NCBI GenBank assembly: GCA_023393015.1
Contig: JAEWMY010000037.1
Coordinates: 39,036 to 103,035 of the forward strand
Reading direction: 5' to 3'
DNA: 64,000 bases
Source: Spirochaetota bacterium
GTDB taxonomy: Bacteria > Spirochaetota > Spirochaetia > Treponematales > Treponemataceae
A program made the translations under genes and the position numbers. Positions 33,193 through 41,946 of this stretch are shown here, one piece after another. The first letter of the stretch is position 1; every line of letters begins with the position of its first letter. The notes below the pieces were generated by a model. The model was not told the origin of the DNA and made no database searches. It worked only from the letters and a program-made list of their open reading frames with translations.

Positions 33193-34728
33193 GTGGATCT
33201 TCGTTCGTTGCATCCTGATCTCGTGTCTCAGCTTTCCGCGGAGGGCGTCGACCTTGACCGGATGCTCCGCTTCCTCGACGATCTCAACGCCGGGAAATTC
33301 GGCTCGCTTCCTTCGGGCGGGCCCTACGGGATACCCGCCATGCTGCATCCGTCCATCGTAGACCGTTGCGTTCCGGCTTCGTGGACGATGTCCCTCGCGG
33401 ACGCGCGAGCGCGCTTCGATGAACTGGCCCTCGGCGTGACTCCCGAGTCCCTCGGAACGCTCGACGCTTCCGCGGGCGACGCCGTCCGCTTCGACGAGGC
33501 GGGCTTGCGGACGATCGGAATCAGGCTCTATCCCAAGACCGCTTTCGGCGTCCTCAACGGCGGGGCCGCCACGAGCTACGCCGACGTCAAGAAAAACCGC
33601 TCGCTCGCGGGCGGGCTTTTCGAGTCGTACCGTTCCCGCTTCGAGTCTCTCGCAGAATCGTGCGGCGGCCTTCCGAAGGGGATAACGCCCGCGTTCATCA
33701 ATGCGGACGGGACGGCTGGAGATTCCTTTCTTCTCCTGAAACTCCGCATGCTGTTGCTCCATCGGCTCGCCTACGCCGAGCTGACCGGCGGCGATAGCGC
33801 GCTCGCCCTGCCCGCGTTCCAGATGACGAGCGTACATACCGACGAGGCGATCGCCTCGGCCCTGGACGAATACTCCGACCACCCATGGATCGTCCCGCTC
33901 GCCCGCCGCGCGGGGATGGACGGTTCCTCGATGCTGACCGGCTGCCAGACGATGATGGCGGCCATCACCCATTCGTCCGAGGGTATGCCGCGCCGCCTTT
34001 TCGACCGCGCGTGGGGAAAGGAGAACGCCGGAATCGCGATGCCCGGCGGGCACGGGCAGAACTTCGAGGTGCTCGCCCCGGTGTATCGCGCCCTCCTCGA
34101 GCGCGGCGTTCGCTACGCCTGGCTCGGGAATATCGACAACATGGGGTTCACGGTAGATCCCGTATCCCTCGCCGTTTTCGCACTGTCGGGGCGGACGGCC
34201 GCTTTCGAGGAATCGTTCCGCACTCCGATGGACGTGAAGGGCGGCATCCTCGTGCGGGACGGGGCGGGGAGGTTTACCTGCGCCGATATCGGTCCCGCGA
34301 TCTCGACGGAGGAGATGCTCGCCTTCGAACGCGCGGGGAATCGGGTTCTCTTCAATTGCGGTATAGGCCTCTTCGACCTCGAACGGCTCGTACCGCTTCT
34401 TGACGAGTTGCCGTTCCGCCTGCCGTTGCGGATAACAGACCAGGACAAGGACGCCGGACTCTACGCCCAAGCCGAGCAGATTACCTGGGAGGTAATCGGT
34501 TTATTGGAAGATCCCCTCTTTTTCGCGGTCGACAAGAAACGGCGTTTTATCGCGGCCAAGATGTTGATGGAAACGCTTATGACGAGCTTGCCCCCCGACG
34601 GAACCGACGGTACGACGGGGGCTATCGGGGCGGTTTCGGCCGAATTGCATTCCGGGCTGGTTTCCCTCCTTGAGGGTGAATATGGCCTCCGACGCGTTGG
34701 AGCTCGTTGGTGTCCCGGAAATAAATAG
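33193..34728 (+). CDS. UDPGP-type nucleotidyltransferase, probable UTP-glucose-1-phosphate uridylyltransferase
   Basis: About 511 residues of a eukaryote-like UDPGP enzyme, not the bacterial GalU type. The nucleotide-binding loop is FGVLNGGAATSYADVKKNRSL (residues about 122-142). Substrate segments KGITPAFIN, FQMTSVHTDEAI, MPGGHGQNFEVL and LGNIDNMGFTVDP follow in the expected order. It would make UDP-glucose or a related UDP-sugar from UTP. The start is uncertain: a GTG at 33193 has AAGGGG 5 nt upstream, and no ATG lies between the previous gene and the conserved part. Sugar specificity cannot be read from the sequence. Confidence 0.7.
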   Translation: MDLRSLHPDLVSQLSAEGVDLDRMLRFLDDLNAGKFGSLPSGGPYGIPAMLHPSIVDRCVPASWTMSLADARARFDELALGVTPESLGTLDASAGDAVRFDEAGLRTIGIRLYPKTAFGVLNGGAATSYADVKKNRSLAGGLFESYRSRFESLAESCGGLPKGITPAFINADGTAGDSFLLLKLRMLLLHRLAYAELTGGDSALALPAFQMTSVHTDEAIASALDEYSDHPWIVPLARRAGMDGSSMLTGCQTMMAAITHSSEGMPRRLFDRAWGKENAGIAMPGGHGQNFEVLAPVYRALLERGVRYAWLGNIDNMGFTVDPVSLAVFALSGRTAAFEESFRTPMDVKGGILVRDGAGRFTCADIGPAISTEEMLAFERAGNRVLFNCGIGLFDLERLVPLLDELPFRLPLRITDQDKDAGLYAQAEQITWEVIGLLEDPLFFAVDKKRRFIAAKMLMETLMTSLPPDGTDGTTGAIGAVSAELHSGLVSLLEGEYGLRRVGARWCPGNK

Positions 34729-34751
34729 GAAAAAAAATAAGAAAAACTCTC

Positions 34752-34779
34752 TTGACAATCAGTTAAACCGGTTTAATAA
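34752..34779 (+). promoter_or_regulatory. Promoter of the sugar ABC transporter operon
   Basis: TTGACA (34752-34757), 16-nt spacer, TAATAA (34774-34779), 68 nt before the binding-protein start. The spacer holds a perfect LacI-type palindrome, so an occupied operator would block RNA polymerase directly. Confidence 0.8.
34763..34776. promoter_or_regulatory. LacI-family operator O1 (TTAAACCGGTTTAA)
   Basis: A perfect 14-bp palindrome with the central CG step typical of LacI/GalR operators, placed between the -35 and -10 boxes. The LacI-type regulator encoded at 38.5 kb in the same operon is the obvious candidate to bind it. Confidence 0.8.
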
Positions 34780-34784
34780 TGAAG

Positions 34785-34809
34785 TAAAGCGGTTTAATAA
34801 ACCGCTTTA
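34785..34809. promoter_or_regulatory. Two further operator-like sites in a 10-bp inverted repeat
   Basis: AAAGCGGTTT and AAACCGCTTT (34786-34795, 34799-34808) form a perfect 10-bp inverted repeat with a 3-nt gap. Each arm is also a one-mismatch copy of the O1 half-site pair (TAAAGCGGTTTA and TAAACCGCTTTA). They lie just downstream of the -10 box, suggesting co-operative repression or a transcript hairpin. Confidence 0.65.
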
Positions 34810-34846
34810 GCTAGAAAAGTATCTTTCTATCTGTGGAGGAGAACCC

Positions 34847-36079
34847 ATGAAGAAGATGACGTGTGTCGCGATTGCAATCCTGATGTGCCTGGCGAGCCTC
34901 GCGGCCGCCCCGGTAGAGCTGGAGATGTACTACTACAAACAGGAGAACCAGGAAGGGCTCAAGAAGCTCACGGAGACCTATACCGCGAAGACGGGGGTCA
35001 AGATATCCCTATTGATCGTGCCGAACGACGCCGACGCCACGATGGCCGCCCGCGCCGCTCAGGGCAAGCTGCCCGATATTCTGCAGATGCAAACCTACGC
35101 CCGCGTGTGGGAATACGCGAAGAAGGGCTTCGTGCTCGATCTTTCCTCACGACCTGTCATGAAGAAGATCGTCGACAGCTCCAAAGCCTCCGTCACCTAC
35201 GACGGGAAGATCTACGCCCTTCCGATGGATTACGCCGGAATCGGGATAATCTACAACAAGGAAATCTTCGCCAAGTACAAGCTCAAGGCCCCGACGACCG
35301 CCCGCGAACTCGAGCGCGTCTGCGCGACGCTGAAAAAGAACGGGGTGACTCCCTTTGCGGGGCTTCTCGCCGAGAACTGGTCGGCCGGCCACTTTATCAC
35401 CCTCGTGCACACGAGCCTTCTCGTGGGCGAGAAGAAAATCCCCGTGGACAAATTCGTCGCCGACATGAAGGCGGGGAAGACGAGTTACGGCGTCGTCGAT
35501 ACCGCCAAGCTCTTCGCGGCCCTCGATTTTTACCGGGACAACATGGATCCGAAGGCCGCCGAGTGGGGCTGGAACGAACAGCAGGCCGCGTTCGCGCAAG
35601 GGAAGGCCGCGATGATGGTACAGGGACTGTGGTCCTACGGCGCCGCCATCGCCACGAACCCGAAGCTTGATTGCGGATTCGTGCCGTATCCCGTGTTCAA
35701 CAAGAAGGCCGACAACAAGATGTACGCGGATATCGATTCCTGCTTCGGCGTTTCGGCGCAGTCCCCCAAGGCCAAGCAGGAGGCCGCCCTCGCGTTCCTG
35801 GAGTGGCTCGCCTCTCCCGAGGCGCAAAAGATCTGGATCGAGGATTACAAGCTCGTTCCCGCCTTCAAGGGCGCCAATCTCTCGAGCATGAAACAGCCCT
35901 TCCAGGACTTGCTCTCTTCTGTCGACAAGAACGGCGCCTACCCCTGGGCCTTCTCGTCGTATCCTACGGTCGTGTTCGAGGACGCGTGCAAGAACGGCGC
36001 GCAGCAGTACATGTTCAAGAAGATCGCCGCCGAGAAGGTGATCGCGAACGTGGACGCCGCCTGGGCGACCGCGAAATAA
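34847..36079 (+). CDS. Sugar ABC transporter extracellular substrate-binding protein
   Basis: A 410-residue family-1 solute-binding protein. The signal peptide covers residues 1-20 (LASLAAAPVEL) with no lipobox cysteine. The mature part has ELEMYYYKQENQEGLKKLTETYTAKTGVKI, PDILQMQTYARVWEYAKKGFVLDLS, IYALPMDYAGIGIIYNKEIF and GKAAMMVQGLWSYGAAI, the standard pattern of MalE-type sugar binders. GGAGGAGAA precedes the ATG. It is the first gene of a transporter operon under three LacI-type operators. The sugar is unknown, but the setting beside LacI, ROK and aldo/keto reductase genes fits an oligosaccharide. Confidence 0.92.
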   Translation: MKKMTCVAIAILMCLASLAAAPVELEMYYYKQENQEGLKKLTETYTAKTGVKISLLIVPNDADATMAARAAQGKLPDILQMQTYARVWEYAKKGFVLDLSSRPVMKKIVDSSKASVTYDGKIYALPMDYAGIGIIYNKEIFAKYKLKAPTTARELERVCATLKKNGVTPFAGLLAENWSAGHFITLVHTSLLVGEKKIPVDKFVADMKAGKTSYGVVDTAKLFAALDFYRDNMDPKAAEWGWNEQQAAFAQGKAAMMVQGLWSYGAAIATNPKLDCGFVPYPVFNKKADNKMYADIDSCFGVSAQSPKAKQEAALAFLEWLASPEAQKIWIEDYKLVPAFKGANLSSMKQPFQDLLSSVDKNGAYPWAFSSYPTVVFEDACKNGAQQYMFKKIAAEKVIANVDAAWATAK

Positions 36080-36149
36080 TCCTTCCGTGACCTGTCCCGG
36101 TTCCGCGCCGAGCGGAGCCGGGTTTTCCGGGCGTAGAGGAGGGCCGGGT

Positions 36150-37679
36150 ATGGTCGAACGAAAATCCCGCGCGAGGTTGTATTTTATCGCGTTTCTGCTT
36201 CCCGCCTTCGCTCTTTATACCGTTTTTTTCATTTATCCTTTCATTCGGGGATTCGCCATATCGCTCACCAACTGGGACGGGCTCTCGCCGCGCGCGCCGA
36301 ATCTCATCGATTCCCGCGTCTTCGACGAAGAGGTGCTTCCCGCGCTCGATCGCGCCGCGGACCGCGAATACCTCGAGTCGGTGTACGAGCCGAACGACGA
36401 CGGCACCGCGCGCCGCCGCCGTTCGCTTTCCGGTCTCGCGCGCCGGCGGGTCGAGTCGATACTCGCCCGCGCCGGGCACGAAAGCGAGTATAACCGGTTC
36501 GTCGGCGCTCGAAACTACGTCGACATCCTTACCGGAAAGGTCGCCGAGAGCTTCTACCCGAGAAGCTTTTCCCAGTCCTGGTTCAACGCCTCCTCGTCGC
36601 TTCCCGACCGCCTCGAAGGAGCCGACTTCGAACGCTACTTCCTTTCGCGCCTTTCGGCGGACGAGCGGGAGACGTTCTCGCGGTTTTACTCGCCCGACGC
36701 GGACGGCGCGCTCTCCTACGTCCTTGACGAGCGCTTCGGCGAGTTCCACCTCGAGGACCTGATCTGGCTTATTCCCGAGGTCGAGGAGACCGGCGAGATA
36801 GCGCCCGAAGACGCGGGAAGCCTCGTCGACGCCGTAAAGGCCGCGTCCCTTTCCCGCGACGAGGCAGGTATGGAAAACGCGGTTGCGTCCTTCTTCTCGG
36901 CGCATTCGCTCCCGGAAGAAAGCCGCGAAGCGGTAATCGAAGGCGCGCGCGGACTCTATTCGATCGGCGAGGTCAAGCTTCTCCTCGCGAACCGGTGGAA
37001 CAAACGGGGCGTAGACCTCGGCGTCGTCGGGTTCACGCTCTTCTTCACCGTCTGTTCCGTCGTCGGAATCAACGTCCTCGCCTTCCTTCTCGCGCTCGCT
37101 CTCGACACCGGCCTCGCGGGGCAGCGTTTTCTCCGCTCGGTGTTTTTCCTGCCGAACGTGCTTTCCATGATCATCGTCGCGCTCGTCTGGAAGATGCTTT
37201 TCGTTCAGCTCTTTCCCCGGATCACCGGCATCGAGCAGTGGATGAGCGATCCCGCCAAGACTCCCTGGCTCATCGTGCTCGTCGCGGTGTGGCAAGGCGC
37301 GGGGTACTACATGATCGTCTATCTCGCGGGCCTCCAGAACATCCCGACGGACGTCGTCGAGGCGGCCCGCATCGACGGCGCGGGGCCGCTTCAGCGGTTC
37401 CGCTTCATAACGATGCCGCTTCTCGCGCCGGCGCTCACGATATCCCTCTTTCTCACGCTCGCGAACGCGCTCAAGAGTTTCGACCTCATCTACGCGATGA
37501 CCTCGGGTTCCGCGTATACCTTCGGAACCGTCCCGGTCGTACTCGACATCTACTTCGACGCCTTCGCGCGGAAGCAGGCGGGACTCGCCGCCGCCAAGGC
37601 GATGCTCCTGTTCGCGGTGATCCTGTCCGTCACGGCGGTGCAGCTTTCCGTAATGAAACGCCGGGAGGTGGAACAATGA
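36150..37679 (+). CDS. Sugar ABC transporter permease (MalF/UgpA type) with a large extracytoplasmic insert
   Basis: A 509-residue permease starting at an ATG with GAGGAGGG upstream. Helix 1 is at residues 11-33. Then an insert of about 250 residues, rich in acidic and serine residues, runs to about residue 285, where the usual permease core resumes. The core has helices and the EAARIDGAGPLQRFRFITMPLL loop, which contacts the ATPase. Typical members are about 300 residues; E. coli MalF has an insert of about 180 residues at the same place, which touches the binding protein. The insert sequence here is not one I recognise. The gene overlaps the next permease start by 4 nt. Confidence 0.9.
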   Translation: MVERKSRARLYFIAFLLPAFALYTVFFIYPFIRGFAISLTNWDGLSPRAPNLIDSRVFDEEVLPALDRAADREYLESVYEPNDDGTARRRRSLSGLARRRVESILARAGHESEYNRFVGARNYVDILTGKVAESFYPRSFSQSWFNASSSLPDRLEGADFERYFLSRLSADERETFSRFYSPDADGALSYVLDERFGEFHLEDLIWLIPEVEETGEIAPEDAGSLVDAVKAASLSRDEAGMENAVASFFSAHSLPEESREAVIEGARGLYSIGEVKLLLANRWNKRGVDLGVVGFTLFFTVCSVVGINVLAFLLALALDTGLAGQRFLRSVFFLPNVLSMIIVALVWKMLFVQLFPRITGIEQWMSDPAKTPWLIVLVAVWQGAGYYMIVYLAGLQNIPTDVVEAARIDGAGPLQRFRFITMPLLAPALTISLFLTLANALKSFDLIYAMTSGSAYTFGTVPVVLDIYFDAFARKQAGLAAAKAMLLFAVILSVTAVQLSVMKRREVEQ

Positions 37680-38500
37680 ACGACGCGTCGAAACTCGCGG
37701 CGAAGCGGCGGCTTCTCGGCGTCGCGACGGGCCTTCTTGCCCTTGTCTTTTTTTACCCGATCGCGTACGTCGTCCTCAACGCCTTCAAGACCGACGCACA
37801 GATCACGGTCGACCCGATGGGACTTCCGACCGCCTTCTACCTCGACAACTTCGTCAGGGCCTGGACCGTGATGGAATTCCCGCGCGTCTTTTTCAACACC
37901 CTCGTCATTACCGTCGCGGGCCTTTCGGGAATCATACTCGTCAGCGCGATGGCCGCGTACGCGCTCGCCCGATCCTCGACGAAAACCTCATGGGCCCTGT
38001 ACGGTTACTTCGTCCTCGCCCTCGTCGTTCCCTTCCAGGTCATCATGGTTCCGATCGCGGTTCTCGCGTCCGACTTGCGCCTCATGAGCATTCCGGGTAT
38101 CATTCCCATGTACTGGGGACTCGGGTGCCCTACCGCGGTGTTCATGTTTCACGGTTTCGTGAAAGGCGTGCCGAGGGAACTCGAGGAGTCCGCGGCGATC
38201 GACGGAGCGGGGCGTTTCTACGTTTTTTTCGCCATCGTATTCCCGCTCATGAAGACGATCGTCGCCACCGTCGCCGTGATCGACGCGCTGTGGTTGTGGA
38301 ACGACTTTCTCCTTCCGCTCATCGTCGTGAAGGAAGGGACCATTCAGCTCGCGCAGATGGTGTTCAACGGGCAGTTCCTGAAGGAGTACGGGCCGATGAC
38401 CGCTTCGCTGACTCTTTCGGCCCTGCCCATCGTGGCGTTTTACCTCGCGTTGCAAAAATACATAATAAAGGGAATAGCCGCCGGAGCGGTTAAGGGCTGA
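37676..38500 (+). CDS. Sugar ABC transporter permease (MalG/UgpE type)
   Basis: A 274-residue, six-helix permease with the expected EESAAIDGAGRFYVFFAIVFPLMK coupling loop (EAA motif) and helices at roughly 12-32, 74-95, 108-130, 142-160, 185-205 and 242-262. GGGAGG lies just upstream of the ATG, which overlaps the previous stop. With the binding protein and first permease it completes the membrane part of a CUT1 sugar importer. No ATPase gene is in the cluster, so a shared MsmK-type ATPase elsewhere must energise it. Confidence 0.93.
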   Translation: MNDASKLAAKRRLLGVATGLLALVFFYPIAYVVLNAFKTDAQITVDPMGLPTAFYLDNFVRAWTVMEFPRVFFNTLVITVAGLSGIILVSAMAAYALARSSTKTSWALYGYFVLALVVPFQVIMVPIAVLASDLRLMSIPGIIPMYWGLGCPTAVFMFHGFVKGVPRELEESAAIDGAGRFYVFFAIVFPLMKTIVATVAVIDALWLWNDFLLPLIVVKEGTIQLAQMVFNGQFLKEYGPMTASLTLSALPIVAFYLALQKYIIKGIAAGAVKG

Positions 38501-38507
38501 AAAAGAG

Positions 38508-39542
38508 ATGCGAGCGACGATCAACGACATCGCGAAGCGGGCGGGGGTATCGAAGACGACCGTCTCGTTCGCCTTCAACAATCCCTCGAAGATTTCCCGC
38601 GAAACGTACGCCCGTATCATGGAGGTCGCTCGCGAGATCGGCTACGTGCCCGACCCCGTGGCTCGCACGCTCGCGATGCGTCAAACCGGCGCCATCGCCC
38701 TTCTCCTGCCTCAGTCGATCCACGAGGTATTCCTGAATCCCTACATATCCGAGATCATGCGCGGCATCGGTTTCGCGTGCGACCGCGAGGGTCTCACCCT
38801 TTCGGTCGTCTCCCCGCTGAAGGGCGTGCTCTCCACGGCGATACGCAACGCCGCCGTCGACGGGGTCATCACGCTCGGAATCGGCGCGGGAATGAGCGTG
38901 CTCGAACTGTTCGACCAGAGGCGCCTTCCGTTCGTCACGATCGACGGCGGAATCGACTCCGGTCTCGTCAACGTCGGGATAGACGACGCGCTCGCGGCCG
39001 AGACGGTGATGGAGTCGGTGCTCGATAGGGGGCACGAGACGGTCGCAGTGTTCATGCTCAAGAGCGTCACCGTCGCGGACGCGGGAACCCATTTCAGCCA
39101 TACGAACGACCTCAGGTTGGGCGGTTTCAACGCCGCCCTTCGCAGGCGCGGGCTTTCCTTCTCGCAAACCGGACCGGTGCGCGTATATCATACCGAGGCG
39201 ACGCTCGACAGCGGGCGCGCGGCGGTTCGGGATCTGATCGGCTCGGGAGAGATGCCGACGGCGATCGTTTGCCTCGCCGACATCCAGGCGCTCGGCGTCT
39301 ACGAGGAATGCCGGAAGGCCGGTCTATCGATACCGGATGACGTTTCGGTCGTCGGCTTCGACGACATCCCCTTCGCGCGTTTTATGGAACCCCCGCTCGC
39401 CACTCTGAGCCAGCCCGGCTTCGAAAAGGGCGAGAAGGCGGCAACCCTGCTCGTCGACATGATCGCGAAACGCGAGGTCTCCTCGGTGTGCATGGAAAGC
39501 GCCTTCGTTTCGCGACCGTCGCTCGGATCACCCCGGCGCTGA
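38508..39542 (+). CDS. LacI-family transcriptional regulator
   Basis: A 344-residue LacI protein. Residues 3-50 are the helix-turn-helix and hinge: ATINDIAKRAGVSKTTVSFAFNNPSKISRETYARIMEVAREIGYVPD. A periplasmic-binding-like effector domain follows, with the usual VSVVGFDDIPFARFMEPPLATL motif near the C-terminus. It is last in the transporter operon, 7 nt after the permease, and is the natural repressor for the operators at 34763-34809. Its final codons run into the 19-bp tandem array, so the C-terminal end varies with copy number only after the stop. Confidence 0.93.
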   Translation: MRATINDIAKRAGVSKTTVSFAFNNPSKISRETYARIMEVAREIGYVPDPVARTLAMRQTGAIALLLPQSIHEVFLNPYISEIMRGIGFACDREGLTLSVVSPLKGVLSTAIRNAAVDGVITLGIGAGMSVLELFDQRRLPFVTIDGGIDSGLVNVGIDDALAAETVMESVLDRGHETVAVFMLKSVTVADAGTHFSHTNDLRLGGFNAALRRRGLSFSQTGPVRVYHTEATLDSGRAAVRDLIGSGEMPTAIVCLADIQALGVYEECRKAGLSIPDDVSVVGFDDIPFARFMEPPLATLSQPGFEKGEKAATLLVDMIAKREVSSVCMESAFVSRPSLGSPRR

Positions 39543-39686
39543 CGGCTTGCAGGCGCGCTGAGGTTTTTCGGGCGCACTGACGGCTTGCAGGCGCGCTGAC
39601 GGCTTGCAGGCGCACTGACAGCTTGCAGGCGCGCTGACAACAGACAGGCGCGCTGACGGCTTGCGGGCGCGCTGACGGCATTCAGG
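39535..39686. repeat. 19-bp tandem array, eight copies
   Basis: Eight units of 19 bp with consensus CGCGCTGACGGCTTGCAGG run without gaps from 39535 to 39686. Copies 1, 3, 4, 5, 7 and 8 differ by one to four bases; copies 2 and 6 are more diverged. The first unit contains the LacI stop codon and the last overlaps the ROK stop (39682), so the array fills the whole convergent 3' interval. The unit length is not a multiple of 3. No T-run accompanies it, so it is not an ordinary terminator. Confidence 0.9.
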
Positions 39687-40845
39687 GGGCGACGCGGATT
39701 CGCTCGAGGCTTTCGCGGACCGACGGACCGCTTCCCGACTTTTGGTGGATGTTGGGCAGGGAGAAAAAACGCTGAAGGCAATGTCCCGCCGCTCCGTAGG
39801 CGACGGCACGGAAGCCGAGCGAGGCCGGTACGACCTGGCAGCGATGCGAAAGGGCGTAGGGCCATTTCAGTTTGATCTCGTCGTCGATCCGCCTGACGAG
39901 CGTGTCCGTCAGTTCCCCCGAAAGGCCTCCGATAAATACGTGATTGAGATTGAGGGCGTTCGCTAGCAGGGCGACGTGGCTCGCGAGCTCCGAGAACATC
40001 GAACCCGTAACCGACTCGTCGGCGCCGATCAGGTCGCCGTGTACGTCGTTGGACTGAAACTGACCGGAGTTGCCCGGTTTCCACAACACGCTTCTGAACT
40101 CTCCCGCGGAATGATCCTGCCCGTAGAGGGGTTGTCCGTTGATGACGAAACCGAAACCGACGGAGAGGTTCTTGCGGCTTCGGGACTCGCCGGTGATACG
40201 CCTGATCTCGGCGAGCACGAAGAGCGCGTTGTCCATCCCCATTCCGTGTCTGACGATGATCTCGCCCAAGCAGCCGCATCGGGCGTCGTTGTCGACATGG
40301 ACCGGAACGCCGTGCTTGACCGTGGCCCAGTCGGAGAAGGCGACGGGGTTTTCGATTTGCAGAGGGATCGACTGCAGTATCTCTCCCGACTCCGCGTTCA
40401 CGATCGCCGGGAGGCCGACGCCGATGCCGATCAGGGGCGCTCCGCGCGATTCTACCGACGGCGCGATGGCGGCTATGGCCGCGTCGTACGACTCGAAAAT
40501 CGAGGCGGAGCGCGTCTCTCCCTTTATCGTTTCGACGATCTCTCCGTGAAGGTTGACGAGCGTGCCGTGATAGGCGTCCGTATTGATCTCAATGCCGAGG
40601 GCCATGCCGAAATCGGGATCGACCTCGAGTTGAATCGGCTTCCTTCCGCCCCGTTTGCCCGTCGCTCCCTGGGCGAAGGCGCGGATGATTCCTATATCCT
40701 CGAGCGTCGAAACGATTTTCGTGACGGTCGACTTGTCTATTCCCAGATGGTGCGCTATCTCGACCCGGCTGATTCCCTTGACCTGCCAGATAAGCCTGAG
40801 CACTCGCGAGAGGTTAAGGTCCCCGGGGGCATTCAGTGTTTTCAT
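39682..40845 (-). CDS. ROK-family transcriptional repressor (NagC/XylR type)
   Basis: A 387-residue protein. Residues 10-60 are a winged helix-turn-helix (SRVLRLIWQVKGISRVEIAHHLGIDKSTVTKIVSTLEDIGII) followed by the GRKPIQL wing. The remainder is a ROK sugar-kinase-like domain with LGIEINTDAYHGTLVNLHGEIV, VHVDNDARCGCLGE and VGFGFVINGQPLYGQDHSAGEF. The usual ROK zinc motif (CxCGxxGCxE) is absent, as is common in repressor-only members that sense but do not phosphorylate sugars. The ATG at 40845 begins the conserved part. It is divergent from the aldo/keto reductase gene, which it may control. Confidence 0.88.
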   Translation of the reverse strand: MKTLNAPGDLNLSRVLRLIWQVKGISRVEIAHHLGIDKSTVTKIVSTLEDIGIIRAFAQGATGKRGGRKPIQLEVDPDFGMALGIEINTDAYHGTLVNLHGEIVETIKGETRSASIFESYDAAIAAIAPSVESRGAPLIGIGVGLPAIVNAESGEILQSIPLQIENPVAFSDWATVKHGVPVHVDNDARCGCLGEIIVRHGMGMDNALFVLAEIRRITGESRSRKNLSVGFGFVINGQPLYGQDHSAGEFRSVLWKPGNSGQFQSNDVHGDLIGADESVTGSMFSELASHVALLANALNLNHVFIGGLSGELTDTLVRRIDDEIKLKWPYALSHRCQVVPASLGFRAVAYGAAGHCLQRFFSLPNIHQKSGSGPSVRESLERIRVAP

Positions 40846-40860
40846 CTTTTGGACTATAAT
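40832..40860 (+). promoter_or_regulatory. Possible promoter of the aldo/keto reductase gene
   Basis: TTCAGT (40832-40837), 17-nt spacer and TATAAT (40855-40860), 50 nt before the ATG at 40910. The promoter overlaps the start of the divergent ROK gene, so binding of the repressor here could affect both. Confidence 0.5.
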
Positions 40861-40909
40861 AGACGCAAGGGACGGCCTTGCGCAAGACGAGGTCGGCCGG
40901 GGAGGGACG

Positions 40910-41914
40910 ATGACTGGGGTATACCGGGCCGAAGACGGGCGATACGACGGTATGGAGTACCGGCGGTGCGGCAGGAGCGGATTGCGGCTTCCCGCCGTAT
41001 CCCTCGGGCTCTGGCACAATTTCGGGGGCGTCGACGCGGCCGAGACGGGCGAGAGAATCGCGCTCGGGGCGTTTGATCGCGGAGTCACGCACTTCGACCT
41101 CGCGAACAACTACGGCCCCCCTCCCGGATCGGCCGAGCTTTTCTTCGGCTCCCTCATGAAACGGCACCTCGGGCCCTACCGGGACGAGATGATCGTCTCG
41201 ACGAAGGCCGGTTACGGCATGTGGCCCGGACCCTACGGCGACTGGGGAAGCAGGAAGTATCTCGTGGCGAGCTGCGATCAAAGCCTCGCGCGGACGGGCC
41301 TTGACTACGTCGACGTCTTCTATCACCATCGGCCGGATCCGGCGACTCCGCTCGAGGAGACGATGGGGGCGCTCGACTACATCGTCCGGTCGGGCAGGGC
41401 GCTGTACGCGGGTATCTCCAACTACGGGCCCGACGAGACGCGGGAGGCCGTTCGCATATTGCGTTCGCTCGGCACGCCCTGCCTCATACACCAGGCGCGG
41501 TACTCGATGCTCGACCGCGGCGCGGAGAAGGGTCTTCTCGACGTGCTCGAACGCGAGGGCGTCGGCGGCATCTGGTTTTCCCCGCTCGCACAGGGGCTTT
41601 TGACCAACCGCTACCTCGACGGAACGGTTCCCGCGGGCTCCCGCGCCTCGCGCTCGCAGTTCCTCAAGCCGGAACGGCTAACCGCGGCGATGCTCGCAAA
41701 GCTCAACGCCCTCGACGCGATCGCGAAAAACCGCGGCGAAAGCCTCGCCCGTCTCGCGATCAAGTGGCTTCTGCGCGACGCGCGGACGACCTCGGTACTC
41801 GTCGGAGCGAGCTCGCCGGAGCAACTCGACGAAAGCCTCCGCGCCCTTGATGGCCCGGAGCTTTCGGCGGCCGAACTCGCCGAGATCGAGGGCGCCCTCG
41901 CGCTTCCGGAATAA
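40910..41914 (+). CDS. Aldo/keto reductase (YghZ/Gpr-like)
   Basis: A 334-residue TIM-barrel oxidoreductase. The family catalytic residues appear as D-Y-K-H: FDLANNYGPP (Asp and Tyr), STKAGYGMWPGPYGDWGS (Lys) and FYHHRPDPATPLEETM (His). The NADPH-binding SPLAQGLLTNRYL and the VLVGASSPEQLDE end are also seen. The GYGMWPGPYGDWGSRKYL segment places it near YghZ-type L-glyceraldehyde-3-phosphate reductases. GGGGAGGG precedes the ATG. Its setting beside the sugar transporter and ROK repressor suggests a role in sugar or methylglyoxal metabolism. Confidence 0.88.
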   Translation: MTGVYRAEDGRYDGMEYRRCGRSGLRLPAVSLGLWHNFGGVDAAETGERIALGAFDRGVTHFDLANNYGPPPGSAELFFGSLMKRHLGPYRDEMIVSTKAGYGMWPGPYGDWGSRKYLVASCDQSLARTGLDYVDVFYHHRPDPATPLEETMGALDYIVRSGRALYAGISNYGPDETREAVRILRSLGTPCLIHQARYSMLDRGAEKGLLDVLEREGVGGIWFSPLAQGLLTNRYLDGTVPAGSRASRSQFLKPERLTAAMLAKLNALDAIAKNRGESLARLAIKWLLRDARTTSVLVGASSPEQLDESLRALDGPELSAAELAEIEGALALPE

Positions 41915-41946
41915 GCCGGACCGCTACAGTATTCAGGAGGAATAGC

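Noticed and set aside
36980..38500. Long alternative frames inside the permease genes
   Set aside because: High GC content yields long shadow frames; only the frames with helices, the EAA loop and ribosome sites are real.
39535..39686. CRISPR array
   Set aside because: The units are contiguous 19-mers with no unique spacers, and no cas genes lie nearby.
39382..39809. Open frames made of repeated RQRACKPSA-type peptides over the 19-bp array
   Set aside because: The 19-bp unit is not a multiple of three, so each frame cycles through the same peptides; they overlap real genes in other frames and have no start signals.
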